Assembly: GCA_035259345.1 (NCBI GenBank)
Contig: DATFWK010000074.1
Location: 1 to 5,176 of the forward strand
Reading direction: 5' to 3'
Origin: DATFWK01 sp035259345
GTDB taxonomy: Bacteria > Actinomycetota > Thermoleophilia > Miltoncostaeales > Miltoncostaeaceae
DNA: 5,176 nucleotides
Shown here: positions 1 through 4,976 of the stretch, in pieces
How positions within the stretch are numbered: position 1 is the first letter of the stretch
Layout: the number at the start of each line of letters is the position of its first letter
The notes under the pieces: generated by a model
Database searches by the model: none
The model's input: only the letters and a program-made list of their open reading frames with translations
What the model was told of the DNA's origin: nothing
Translations under genes and position numbers: made by a program

Positions 1-730
1 CCAGAAGGGCGGCGTTGGGAAGACAACGACCTCGGTGAACCTGGCGGCCTGCCTGGCCGCGACGGGCGAGCGCGTCCTGCTCGTGGACGTCGATCCGCAG
101 GCCAACGCGACGAGCGGCCTCGGCGTCGGCGGCGCGGATCCCGACATGGCCGGCGTGGTGCTGGACGGCGTGCCGCTGGACGAGGCGGTGGTGCCGACCG
201 GCGTCGAGGGCCTCGACCTGGTCCCGAGCTCGCCGGACCTCGCCGGGGCCGCTGTCGAGCTGCCGGGACGGGAGGGGCGCGAGCTGGTGCTCGCGCGGGC
301 GCTCGCGCCGACAGCCGCCCGCTACCGGTTCGTGTTCCTGGACTGCCCGCCCTCGCTCGACCTGCTCACGGTCAACGCCCTGGTCGCGGCGGACCGGCTG
401 ATCGTCCCGGTGCAGTGCGAGTACTACGCGCTCGAGGGCCTCTCGCGGCTCATGGAGACCGTGGCCGCCGTGCGGGCGACCCGGAACCCGCGGCTGCGGG
501 TGGCGGGCATGCTGATGACCATGCACGACCCGCGCACGCGCGTGAGCGGCGAGGTGATCTCCGAGGTCCGCCGCCACTTCGCGGACCTGGCCTTCAGCAC
601 GGTCATCCCCCGCAACGTCCGCCTGGCCGAGGCGCCGTCGCACGGGCTCCCGGTGATCCGCTACGACCCCGCCTCGTCCGGCGCCAACGCCTACGTGGCG
701 GCGGCACGGGAGGTGGCCCAGCGTGGCTGA
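1..730 (+). CDS. parA: ParA/Soj chromosome-partitioning ATPase, 5'-truncated by window
   Basis: Partial gene; its first few codons lie left of the window and 242 codons are visible in the frame starting at base 2. The protein is a deviant-Walker ATPase of the ParA/MinD/Soj group, which binds DNA as an ATP dimer and is released by ParB to drive segregation of the origin region. Visible are the deviant Walker A KGGVGKTT (visible residues 2-9), Walker A' VDVDPQAN (about 28-35), Walker B FLDCPP (about 112-117) and the C-terminal IPRNVRLAEAPSHG motif. Only about 10-15 residues seem to be missing, so this is the short chromosomal (Soj) form without an N-terminal helix-turn-helix. The stop codon overlaps the parB start by 8 nt, indicating one operon. 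A GTG at 35 is an internal valine after the P-loop and is not the true start. Confidence 0.97.
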   Translation, partial: QKGGVGKTTTSVNLAACLAATGERVLLVDVDPQANATSGLGVGGADPDMAGVVLDGVPLDEAVVPTGVEGLDLVPSSPDLAGAAVELPGREGRELVLARALAPTAARYRFVFLDCPPSLDLLTVNALVAADRLIVPVQCEYYALEGLSRLMETVAAVRATRNPRLRVAGMLMTMHDPRTRVSGEVISEVRRHFADLAFSTVIPRNVRLAEAPSHGLPVIRYDPASSGANAYVAAAREVAQRG

Positions 731-1568
731 GCAAGCCGCACGGCGGGGGCTGGGCCGCGGGCTCTCGGCGCTGCTGGGCGACCCCGCGGCGGCCGGCGGC
801 CTCGTCGAGCTCGAGCTCGAGGCGATCTCCCCGAACCCGCGCCAGCCGCGGACACGGGTGGACGAGGGGGCGCTCGCGGCCCTGGCCGACTCCATCCGCG
901 TGAGCGGGCTCGTGCAGCCGGTGGTGGTGCGCCCGGCCGGGGGCGGCCGCTATGAGCTGATCGCGGGGGAGCGGCGCTGGAGGGCAGCCCGCATGGCCGG
1001 CCTGGAGCGCATGCCGGCGCTCGTGCGCGAGGCCGAGGACCGCGAGCGGCTCGAGCTCGCGCTGGTCGAGAACATGGTGCGCGAGGACCTCAACCCGATC
1101 GAGGTCGCCCGCGCGGTGGCGACGCTCGTCGAGGACTTCGGCCAGACGCACGAGGAGGTCGGCGCGCGGCTCGGCCGCAGCCGGCCTGCGATCAGCAACC
1201 TGCTCCGGCTGCTCGAGCTGCCCGACCCCGTGCAGGACCTGGTCGTCGAGGGGCTCCTCGCCGAGGGCCACGCGCGCGCGGTGCTGATGGCCGACGGCGC
1301 GCGGGCCCGCCGGCGCCTGGCCGAGCGGGCCGTGGCCGAGGGCCTCTCGGTGCGTCAGGTCGAGGCGATCGCCCGGCGTGCCCGCCGGTCGGCCCGCCCA
1401 CCGGACGACGAGCCGCCGCCGATCCTCGACGAGGCGGCCGAGGCCTTCACCGCCGCCTTCGAGGTGCCCGTCCGCGCCCGGGCCGCCGGCGCGGGGGTCG
1501 CCGTCGAGCTCAGGTTCCCGAGCGAGGAGGCGCTGGCGGGGGCCATCAGAAGGCTCCGCGAGCGGTGA
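723..1568 (+). CDS. parB: ParB/Spo0J centromere-binding CTPase
   Basis: Encodes 281 residues, a usual length for chromosomal ParB. ParB loads at parS sites, spreads as a CTP-dependent clamp and stimulates ParA. The N-terminal RGLGRGLSALLGD (residues 8-20) is the typical ParA-contacting leader. NPRQPR (38-43) and GERRWRA (82-88) are ParB boxes of the nucleotide-binding domain, and ENMVR (116-120) is the usual ENxxR motif. A helix-turn-helix for parS recognition spans about 140-164 (THEEVGARLGRSRPAISNLLR). The last 21 residues look like the C-terminal dimerisation segment. The GTG at 723 is chosen because it begins the conserved leader and has a GGAGG Shine-Dalgarno (709-713) 9 nt upstream, inside parA. 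The 8-nt overlap with parA suggests translational coupling. The stop is only 4 nt from the 3' end of a convergent tRNA gene. Confidence 0.97.
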   Translation: MAEQAARRGLGRGLSALLGDPAAAGGLVELELEAISPNPRQPRTRVDEGALAALADSIRVSGLVQPVVVRPAGGGRYELIAGERRWRAARMAGLERMPALVREAEDRERLELALVENMVREDLNPIEVARAVATLVEDFGQTHEEVGARLGRSRPAISNLLRLLELPDPVQDLVVEGLLAEGHARAVLMADGARARRRLAERAVAEGLSVRQVEAIARRARRSARPPDDEPPPILDEAAEAFTAAFEVPVRARAAGAGVAVELRFPSEEALAGAIRRLRER

Positions 1569-1572
1569 CCAG

Positions 1573-1646
1573 TGGGCGATCGTGGACTCGAACCACGGAC
1601 CTCATCCTTATCAGGGATGCGCTCTAACCGCCTGAGCTAATCGCCC
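1573..1646 (-). tRNA. tRNA-Ile (anticodon GAT)
   Basis: The minus strand folds into a complete 74-nt cloverleaf. The acceptor stem is GGGCGAT paired with ATCGCCC, followed by discriminator A. The D-arm is GCTC/GAGC. The anticodon arm is CATCC-CTGATAA-GGATG, giving anticodon GAT for isoleucine. The T-arm is CGTGG-TTCGAGT-CCACG, a standard T-loop. The genome does not encode the 3' CCA: the bases after the discriminator read CTG, so CCA must be added by nucleotidyltransferase. The gene stands alone rather than in an rRNA spacer, points towards parB, and ends 4 nt from the parB stop. Confidence 0.97.
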
Positions 1647-1660
1647 CGAAGCGGCCCGAA

Positions 1661-1689
1661 AAGGTAGCGCACGCGCCCACCCCGGACAA
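1661..1689 (-). promoter_or_regulatory. Predicted promoter of tRNA-Ile
   Basis: On the minus strand a -35 box TTGTCC (plus-strand 1684-1689; four of six matches to TTGACA) and a -10 box TACCTT (1661-1666; fits the TANNNT pattern) are separated by exactly 17 bp. The -10 ends 14 nt before the mature tRNA 5' end, so the predicted transcript has a leader of only about 7 nt. Spacing and position fit a housekeeping sigma-70 promoter; this is inference from pattern only. Confidence 0.6.
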
Positions 1690-1738
1690 CCGCCGGGACC
1701 CCTCGCCAGAGGGTGGCGGCCTCGTGCCCCGACAGGGC

Positions 1739-1744
1739 TACAAT
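1739..1744 (+). promoter_or_regulatory. Predicted -10 box for the DUF151 gene
   Basis: TACAAT differs from the TATAAT consensus at one base and stands out in GC-rich surroundings about 48 nt upstream of the DUF151 start. No acceptable -35 hexamer is visible at 16-18 bp spacing, so this may be a -10-dominated promoter or a chance match. It would leave a leader of about 40 nt containing the hairpin at 1749-1776. Confidence 0.45.
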
Positions 1745-1748
1745 GGCC

Positions 1749-1776
1749 CCCAGGGATCAGCGCCGGGCCCCCTGGG
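1749..1776 (+). other. Leader hairpin upstream of the DUF151 gene
   Basis: CCCAGGG (1749-1755) is perfectly complementary to CCCTGGG (1770-1776), giving a 7-bp GC-rich stem with a 14-nt loop. It lies between the predicted -10 box and the start codon, and its 3' arm ends where the weak GGGAAAG ribosome-binding sequence (1774-1780) begins. It could affect translation or transcript stability, but this is inference and GC-rich DNA forms such stems readily. Confidence 0.35.
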
Positions 1777-1784
1777 AAAGCGAG

Positions 1785-1798
1785 CTTGCACATGCAAG
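1785..1798 (+). other. Inverted repeat over the DUF151 start codons
   Basis: CTTGCA (1785-1790) and TGCAAG (1793-1798) form a perfect 6-bp inverted repeat with a 2-nt centre. It covers both candidate start codons, TTG at 1786 and ATG at 1792. The 2-nt centre is too short for a full hairpin in RNA, so it would lose its inner pairs; a dimeric protein operator is another reading. Significance is unproven. Confidence 0.3.
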
Positions 1799-2280
1799 AG
1801 ATGGTCATCTACGGGGTGAGCTTCGACATGGTGGGCAAGCAGCCCATCGTGCTGCTGAAGACGGCGACCGGCAACAAGTTCCTGCCCATCTGGATCGGGC
1901 ACGCGGAGGCCGCGGCGATCCTGATGAAGCTCCAGGGGGCCGAGACGCCCCGGCCGATGACCCACGACCTCCTCACCGAGATGCTCGGCGAGCTGAAGAC
2001 CGAGGTCGCCCGCATCACGGTCACCGAGTTGCGCGACAACACGTTCTTCGCGCTGATCACGCTCCGCCAGGCGGCCGGCGAGATCGAGATCGACTCGCGC
2101 CCGAGCGACGCGATCGCCATCGCGGTGCGCGCCAACGCGCCGATCTTCGCCGCCGACAAGGTGATCGAGGAGAGCGCGATCGAGTTCGAGCAGGAGCCCG
2201 AGCGGATGGAGTCCGAGGACGTCGTGGAGAAGTTCAAGGCGTTCCTCGACACTGTGACGCCGGAGGACTTCGCCCGCTGA
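1792..2280 (+). CDS. Bifunctional nuclease family protein (DUF151/BFN domain)
   Basis: Encodes 162 residues, a usual length for this bacterial family. Family signatures are LPIWIGHAEAAAI (residues 31-43), RPMTHDLL (54-61), LRDNTFFALITL (80-91) and IDSRPSDAIAIAVR (100-113) followed by APIF, together covering the single BFN domain. The C-terminal tail (about 123-162) is acidic. Plant homologues are reported to have DNase/RNase activity; in bacteria the role is largely unassigned, so nuclease activity here is only a family-based inference. ATG at 1792 is preferred; TTG at 1786 (two residues longer) sits better behind the weak GGGAAAG sequence at 1774-1780, and ATG at 1801 is a third option. The gene has its own predicted promoter and a terminator-like hairpin right after the stop, so it is probably monocistronic. 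No signal peptide or membrane segment is seen. Confidence 0.93.
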   Translation: MQEMVIYGVSFDMVGKQPIVLLKTATGNKFLPIWIGHAEAAAILMKLQGAETPRPMTHDLLTEMLGELKTEVARITVTELRDNTFFALITLRQAAGEIEIDSRPSDAIAIAVRANAPIFAADKVIEESAIEFEQEPERMESEDVVEKFKAFLDTVTPEDFAR

Positions 2281-2281
2281 C

Positions 2282-2315
2282 GAGCCCGGCCCGGGTGGGT
2301 CGCGGGCCCTGGCTC
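2282..2315 (+). terminator. GC-rich terminator-like hairpin after the DUF151 gene
   Basis: Starting 1 nt after the stop codon, GAGCC-C-GGCCCG (2282-2293) pairs with CGGGCC-CT-GGCTC (2303-2315). This makes an 11-bp stem with a 1x2 internal loop and a 9-nt apical loop. It is followed by TCCCCGC rather than a T-run, so it is not a canonical intrinsic terminator; in high-GC actinobacteria stems without U-tracts are often proposed as terminators or 3'-end protectors. Confidence 0.5.
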
Positions 2316-2368
2316 TCCCCGCAGGCCCGGTGATCCGGACGCCCCCGGCGAACGTAGATCTCGGGGCG

Positions 2369-2956
2369 ATGGCACGTCGACGGCACCGCGAGGAGCTGGC
2401 GCGGCTGGCCGACGAGGACCTCCTGGTCCTCGCCGACCGCGACCAGGCGGCATTCGAGGCGCTGTACGACCGCCACGTCCGGGTCGCCTACTCGCTGGCG
2501 ATCCGGCTGCTCGGCGACCGCCAGGCCGCCGAGGACCTGGTTCAGGAGGCATTTCTGGCGGTGTGGCGCGGATCGACCAAGTACTCGCAGGCCCGCGGCA
2601 GCGTGCGGACCTGGCTGCTCTCGATCGTCCACCACCGGGCCATCGACCGACTCCGGCAGTCGTCCGCCATGGACCGGCGCCAGGGGGCGCTCGAGGAGGA
2701 GGCCCGGGCGCAGCGTGCACAGGACACGGCCGACACGGCCATCGGGCGCGTCGAGGCCCAGGCGGTGCGCTCCGCGCTGGCCGGCGTGCCGTCCGACCAG
2801 CTCGAGGTGATCCGGCTCGCCTACTACGGCGGGCTCACCCAGCAAGAGATCGCCGAACAGCTTTCGCTGCCGCTCGGGACGGTCAAGAGCCGCATGCGCC
2901 TGGGGCTCGAGCGGATGCGCCGGAACCTGGGCGGCGGCGAGGTGGCGACGGCGTGA
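2369..2956 (+). CDS. ECF-type sigma-70 factor (SigK-like)
   Basis: Encodes 195 residues from the ATG at 2369, a usual ECF size with only regions 2 and 4. Region 2 spans about 25-98 and contains GDRQAAEDLVQEAFLAVWR (core-binding helix) and TWLLSIVHHRAIDRLR (-10 recognition). A charged linker (about 100-130) follows. Region 4 spans about 133-187, with helix-turn-helix LTQQEIAEQLSLPLGTVKSRMR for the -35 element. Pairing with an RskA-type anti-sigma gene points to the SigK-like (ECF19) group; this is inference. In-frame GTG at 2330 would add 13 residues, but these resemble no sigma sequence; neither start has a good Shine-Dalgarno. No clear promoter or ECF-type AAC/CGT pair at normal spacing was seen upstream. 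The stop overlaps the anti-sigma start by 4 nt. Confidence 0.93.
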   Translation: MARRRHREELARLADEDLLVLADRDQAAFEALYDRHVRVAYSLAIRLLGDRQAAEDLVQEAFLAVWRGSTKYSQARGSVRTWLLSIVHHRAIDRLRQSSAMDRRQGALEEEARAQRAQDTADTAIGRVEAQAVRSALAGVPSDQLEVIRLAYYGGLTQQEIAEQLSLPLGTVKSRMRLGLERMRRNLGGGEVATA

Positions 2957-3627
2957 GCGGCCACGACGAGATCCGGGAGCTGCTCGCGCCGGTGGCGCTG
3001 GGCGCCGCGACGCCGGAGGAGGAGCAGACGGTCGAGGCGCACGTCCGCCGCTGCGACGCCTGCGCCGGCGAGCTTGCCGAGCTTCGGGCCGCCGTGGGCG
3101 AGCTGGCGGTCGAGGTGCCGCAGGTCGAGCCGCCGCCCGAGCTGCGCCGGCGTGTCATGGACGCGGTGCGCGCGGAGATCGACGCCAGGCCCGCGCCGCT
3201 CCGCCCTGCCAGGCGCGGCGCTTTCGGCTGGCTCAGGCCCTGGCCGGTGGTCGCGGCGCTCGCCGTCGCGGTGGCTGCGCTCATCGGCTGGAACGTCGCG
3301 CTGCAGCGTGGGAACGGCGGCGAGGGACGGGTCGTGGCGGTCGCCTCGCCCGCGGGCGCGAGCGGCACCGTGCGGTTCCTCGACGACGGCGGGGCGGTCG
3401 TGCGGGTGCGGAACCTCCCGGCGCTCGGGCCCGGCCGCGGCTACGAGCTCTGGACGATCCGCGGGGGGAAGCCGCGGTCGGAGGGCTTCGCGAGCCTCGG
3501 CCCCGGCGGCGAGGTGGTGGTGAGCGCCGCCGATCTCGCCGGCGCCAGCGCCATGGCGATCACCCCGGAGCCGCTCGGCAACGTCCGGGCGCCGACCGGC
3601 GCCCAGGTGGTCGTGATCCCGCTCTGA
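2953..3627 (+). CDS. RskA-type membrane anti-sigma factor with zinc-finger motif
   Basis: Encodes 224 residues. The cytoplasmic N-terminal part holds the ZAS-type motif H30-x3-C34-x2-C37 (HVRRCDAC) in the usual anti-sigma domain context (LLAPVALGAATPEEEQTVEAHV). A Pro/Arg-rich linker leads to one membrane helix at about 97-117 (WPVVAALAVAVAALIGWNVAL). The outer domain (about 120-224) is of the RskA C-terminal type, with GYELWTIRGG (about 158-167) and the closing EPLGN...PTG segment. By family knowledge it should hold the upstream sigma factor at the membrane until an envelope signal triggers proteolysis. The start is GTG at 2953, within the GTGA overlap with the sigma gene; a GAGG (2939-2942) lies 10 nt upstream. 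The overlap implies coupled, near-stoichiometric synthesis. Confidence 0.92.
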   Translation: MSGHDEIRELLAPVALGAATPEEEQTVEAHVRRCDACAGELAELRAAVGELAVEVPQVEPPPELRRRVMDAVRAEIDARPAPLRPARRGAFGWLRPWPVVAALAVAVAALIGWNVALQRGNGGEGRVVAVASPAGASGTVRFLDDGGAVVRVRNLPALGPGRGYELWTIRGGKPRSEGFASLGPGGEVVVSAADLAGASAMAITPEPLGNVRAPTGAQVVVIPL

Positions 3628-3652
3628 GCGAGCCATCGACGTGAGGCTGCGG

Positions 3653-3658
3653 TACGCT
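3653..3658 (+). promoter_or_regulatory. Possible -10 box for tatA
   Basis: TACGCT fits the TANNNT pattern of actinobacterial -10 boxes and lies 43 nt before the tatA start in the 74-nt gap after the anti-sigma gene. No good -35 hexamer lies at 17-18 bp spacing, so the assignment is weak; tatA could also be read from the sigma-factor operon. Confidence 0.3.
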
Positions 3659-3669
3659 TCCCAGGTGCG

Positions 3670-3685
3670 GGCCGCGTCGGCGGCC
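3670..3685 (+). other. Leader hairpin just upstream of tatA
   Basis: GGCCGC (3670-3675) and GCGGCC (3680-3685) form a perfect 6-bp GC stem with a GTCG loop. It ends 6 nt before the GGAGG Shine-Dalgarno (3692-3696) of tatA. It could be a weak terminator of the anti-sigma transcript or a leader structure; there is no T-run after it. Confidence 0.35.
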
Positions 3686-3701
3686 GTGTCCGGAGGCTTC
3701 T

Positions 3702-4079
3702 GTGTTCGACCTCTCAGCGGTGCAGATCCTGATGGTGCTGGTGATCGCGCTGCTCGTGTTCGGGCCCAAGCGGCTGCCGGACCTGGCGCGGAAGCTGGGC
3801 GAGGGTGTCCATGAGCTCAAGGGGGCCATGACCTCCGCGGCCGGTGATCTCGGCGACGAGCTGCGCCGGGCCCACCCGGACGCGCCGCCCGAGCCGCCGC
3901 CTCCGGCCCCGGCCGCTCCGACCGACTCCGTCGCCCCGGCCGCCCCGGCCGCTGCGACGGCAGCCGCTGCGACCGCTGCGCCCGCTCCGCCTCCGCCGCC
4001 GGGCGCGGACGACGACATCCTCGACGGCGTCGTCCTCAGCGGCTCGAACGGGCCGCCCCCGCCGGCGCCGGGCCCGTAG
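3702..4079 (+). CDS. tatA: Twin-arginine translocase subunit TatA
   Basis: Encodes 125 residues. TatA oligomers form the transient conducting element for folded proteins carrying twin-arginine signal peptides. The short N-terminal membrane helix (about 5-19) is followed by the hallmark F20-G21-P22-K23 hinge and the amphipathic helix RLPDLARKLGEGVHELKGAM (24-43). A glutamine at position 8 matches the polar residue typical of TatA, where TatB usually has glutamate, so TatA is favoured over TatB. From about residue 60 on, the protein is a Pro/Ala-rich tail ending in GSNGPPPPAPGP, longer than in the usual TatA of about 80-90 residues. The GTG start at 3702 has a perfect GGAGG (3692-3696) 5 nt upstream. 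The stop overlaps the tatC start by 1 nt (TAGTG). No separate tatB is present here. Confidence 0.93.
   Translation: MFDLSAVQILMVLVIALLVFGPKRLPDLARKLGEGVHELKGAMTSAAGDLGDELRRAHPDAPPEPPPPAPAAPTDSVAPAAPAAATAAAATAAPAPPPPPGADDDILDGVVLSGSNGPPPPAPGP
3879..4076 (+). repeat. Low-complexity Pro/Ala-coding tract in tatA
   Basis: The tatA 3' half encodes almost only proline and alanine, with some threonine and acidic residues (runs such as PEPPPPAPAAP and AAATAAAATAAPAPPPPPGA). At DNA level it contains near-repeats of GCTGCGAC and CCCCGGCCG. It is probably a disordered, extended cytoplasmic tail, and such a tract is prone to length change by replication slippage. Confidence 0.7.
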
Positions 4080-4879
4080 TGGCCCTCCGGCCGCGGATCG
4101 GCGTCCGGCGCGTCGGGCCGGACGAGCAGCTTACCGTCGTCGAGCACCTCGACGAGCTCCGCCGGCGCATCATCATCTCCGCGCTGGCCCTGTGCCTCGC
4201 GTTCATCGCGATGTACGTGATCCACGACCAGCTGATCGAGCTGCTCATGCGGCCGTTGCCGGCCCGCTACCAGGACCAGAAGCTCCTGACGCTGAGCCCG
4301 ACAGAGCCGCTCATGCTCGTGCTGAAGGTCTGCTTCTGGTCGTCGATCCTGATCGCCCTGCCGGTCTGGCTGTACCAGCTCTACGCCTTCACCGTGCCGG
4401 CGGTCGGCAACCAGTCGCGGCGGCGCACGCTCACCATCGTGGGCGGCGTGTCGTCGCTCTTCCTCGCCGGGGTGGCGTTCGGCTTCTTCGTCGTCCTGCC
4501 GGTCGCGCTGCGGTTCCTCCTGAACTACGCGGACAACGTCTTCACGAACGACCTGCGCGCCGGCGAGTACTTCGGCTTCGCGACGAGCATGCTGCTCGCG
4601 TCGGGGCTCTTGTTCGAGCTGCCCATCGCGATGCTGGTGCTCGCCCGTCTGGGCCTCGTCAGCGCGGCTCAGTTCCGCCACCAGTGGCGGCTCGCGATCG
4701 TCGTGATCGCCGTCATCGCGGCCCTCCTGCCCGGTGGCGACCCCTTCAGCATGCTGCTGCTGATGGCCCCGCAGATCGCGCTGTACGCGCTCGGCATCTG
4801 GCTCGCGGCCATGTTCGGCCAGCCACCGCCCTGGCGACGGGAGGCCTGGGTGGCCGAGGCGGACGCCGGCGGCGGATAG
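4079..4879 (+). CDS. tatC: Twin-arginine translocase receptor subunit TatC
   Basis: Encodes 266 residues with six predicted membrane helices (about 31-50, 79-104, 117-145, 165-190, 203-217 and 222-245), a normal TatC. TatC recognises twin-arginine signal peptides and recruits TatA. Conserved features are EHLDELRRR (22-30; E26 matches E. coli E15), RPLP (P59), SPTEPLMLVLK (73-83), YQLYAF (99-104), LLFELP (177-182) and GGDPFS with D221. The residue aligned by eye with the signal-peptide-contacting E103 of E. coli is Ser113 (in VGNQSRRR), a notable change. The N-terminal extension (1-20) is longer than in E. coli. The GTG start overlaps the tatA stop by 1 nt and no clear Shine-Dalgarno is seen, so translation is probably coupled to tatA. 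Confidence 0.96.
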   Translation: MALRPRIGVRRVGPDEQLTVVEHLDELRRRIIISALALCLAFIAMYVIHDQLIELLMRPLPARYQDQKLLTLSPTEPLMLVLKVCFWSSILIALPVWLYQLYAFTVPAVGNQSRRRTLTIVGGVSSLFLAGVAFGFFVVLPVALRFLLNYADNVFTNDLRAGEYFGFATSMLLASGLLFELPIAMLVLARLGLVSAAQFRHQWRLAIVVIAVIAALLPGGDPFSMLLLMAPQIALYALGIWLAAMFGQPPPWRREAWVAEADAGGG

Positions 4880-4882
4880 CGC

Positions 4883-4919
4883 GCCGGCCCCGGGCGCTTG
4901 AGCGCCGCGCCGGGGCGGC
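4883..4919 (+). terminator. GC-rich terminator-like hairpin after tatC
   Basis: Starting 3 nt after the tatC stop, GCCG-G-CCCCGG (4883-4893) pairs with CCGGGG-CGGC (4910-4919): ten base pairs with one bulged G. An inner GCGC-TTGA-GCGC stem-loop (4894-4905) caps it. No T-run follows. Position and strength suggest the end of the tatAC transcript or a 3'-end-stabilising structure. Confidence 0.5.
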
Positions 4920-4976
4920 CGATGAGAGGAATGGCCGCGCGACCGCGGCCGCCCACGACCGCCACGGATCGGACGG

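Noticed and set aside
535..544. 10-bp palindrome CACGCGCGTG within parA, considered as a parS-like site
   Set aside because: It lacks the flanks of the parS consensus (TGTTTCACGTGAAACA) and encodes conserved ParA residues. No site close to parS was seen anywhere in the window.
1704..1718. Small inverted repeat CGCCA-GAGGG-TGGCG between the divergent promoters
   Set aside because: Only 5 bp of stem in very GC-rich intergenic DNA, competing with alternative pairings; likely chance.
2351..2378. Possible ECF autoregulatory promoter (AAC at 2351 and CGTC at 2375) at the sigma gene start
   Set aside because: The spacing of 21 bp is too long for the usual 16-17 bp, and the CGTC lies inside the coding region.
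1809..2720. 303-residue minus-strand open frame across the DUF151 and sigma genes
   Set aside because: Antisense shadow of two well-supported genes; the translation is Arg/Pro/Ser-rich without any motif.
2563..2952. N-terminal extension of the anti-sigma frame inside the sigma gene
   Set aside because: The frame is open back to 2563, but this part is Arg/Gly/Pro-rich shadow sequence of the sigma gene. The anti-sigma domain begins right after the GTG at 2953, which has the typical 4-nt overlap.
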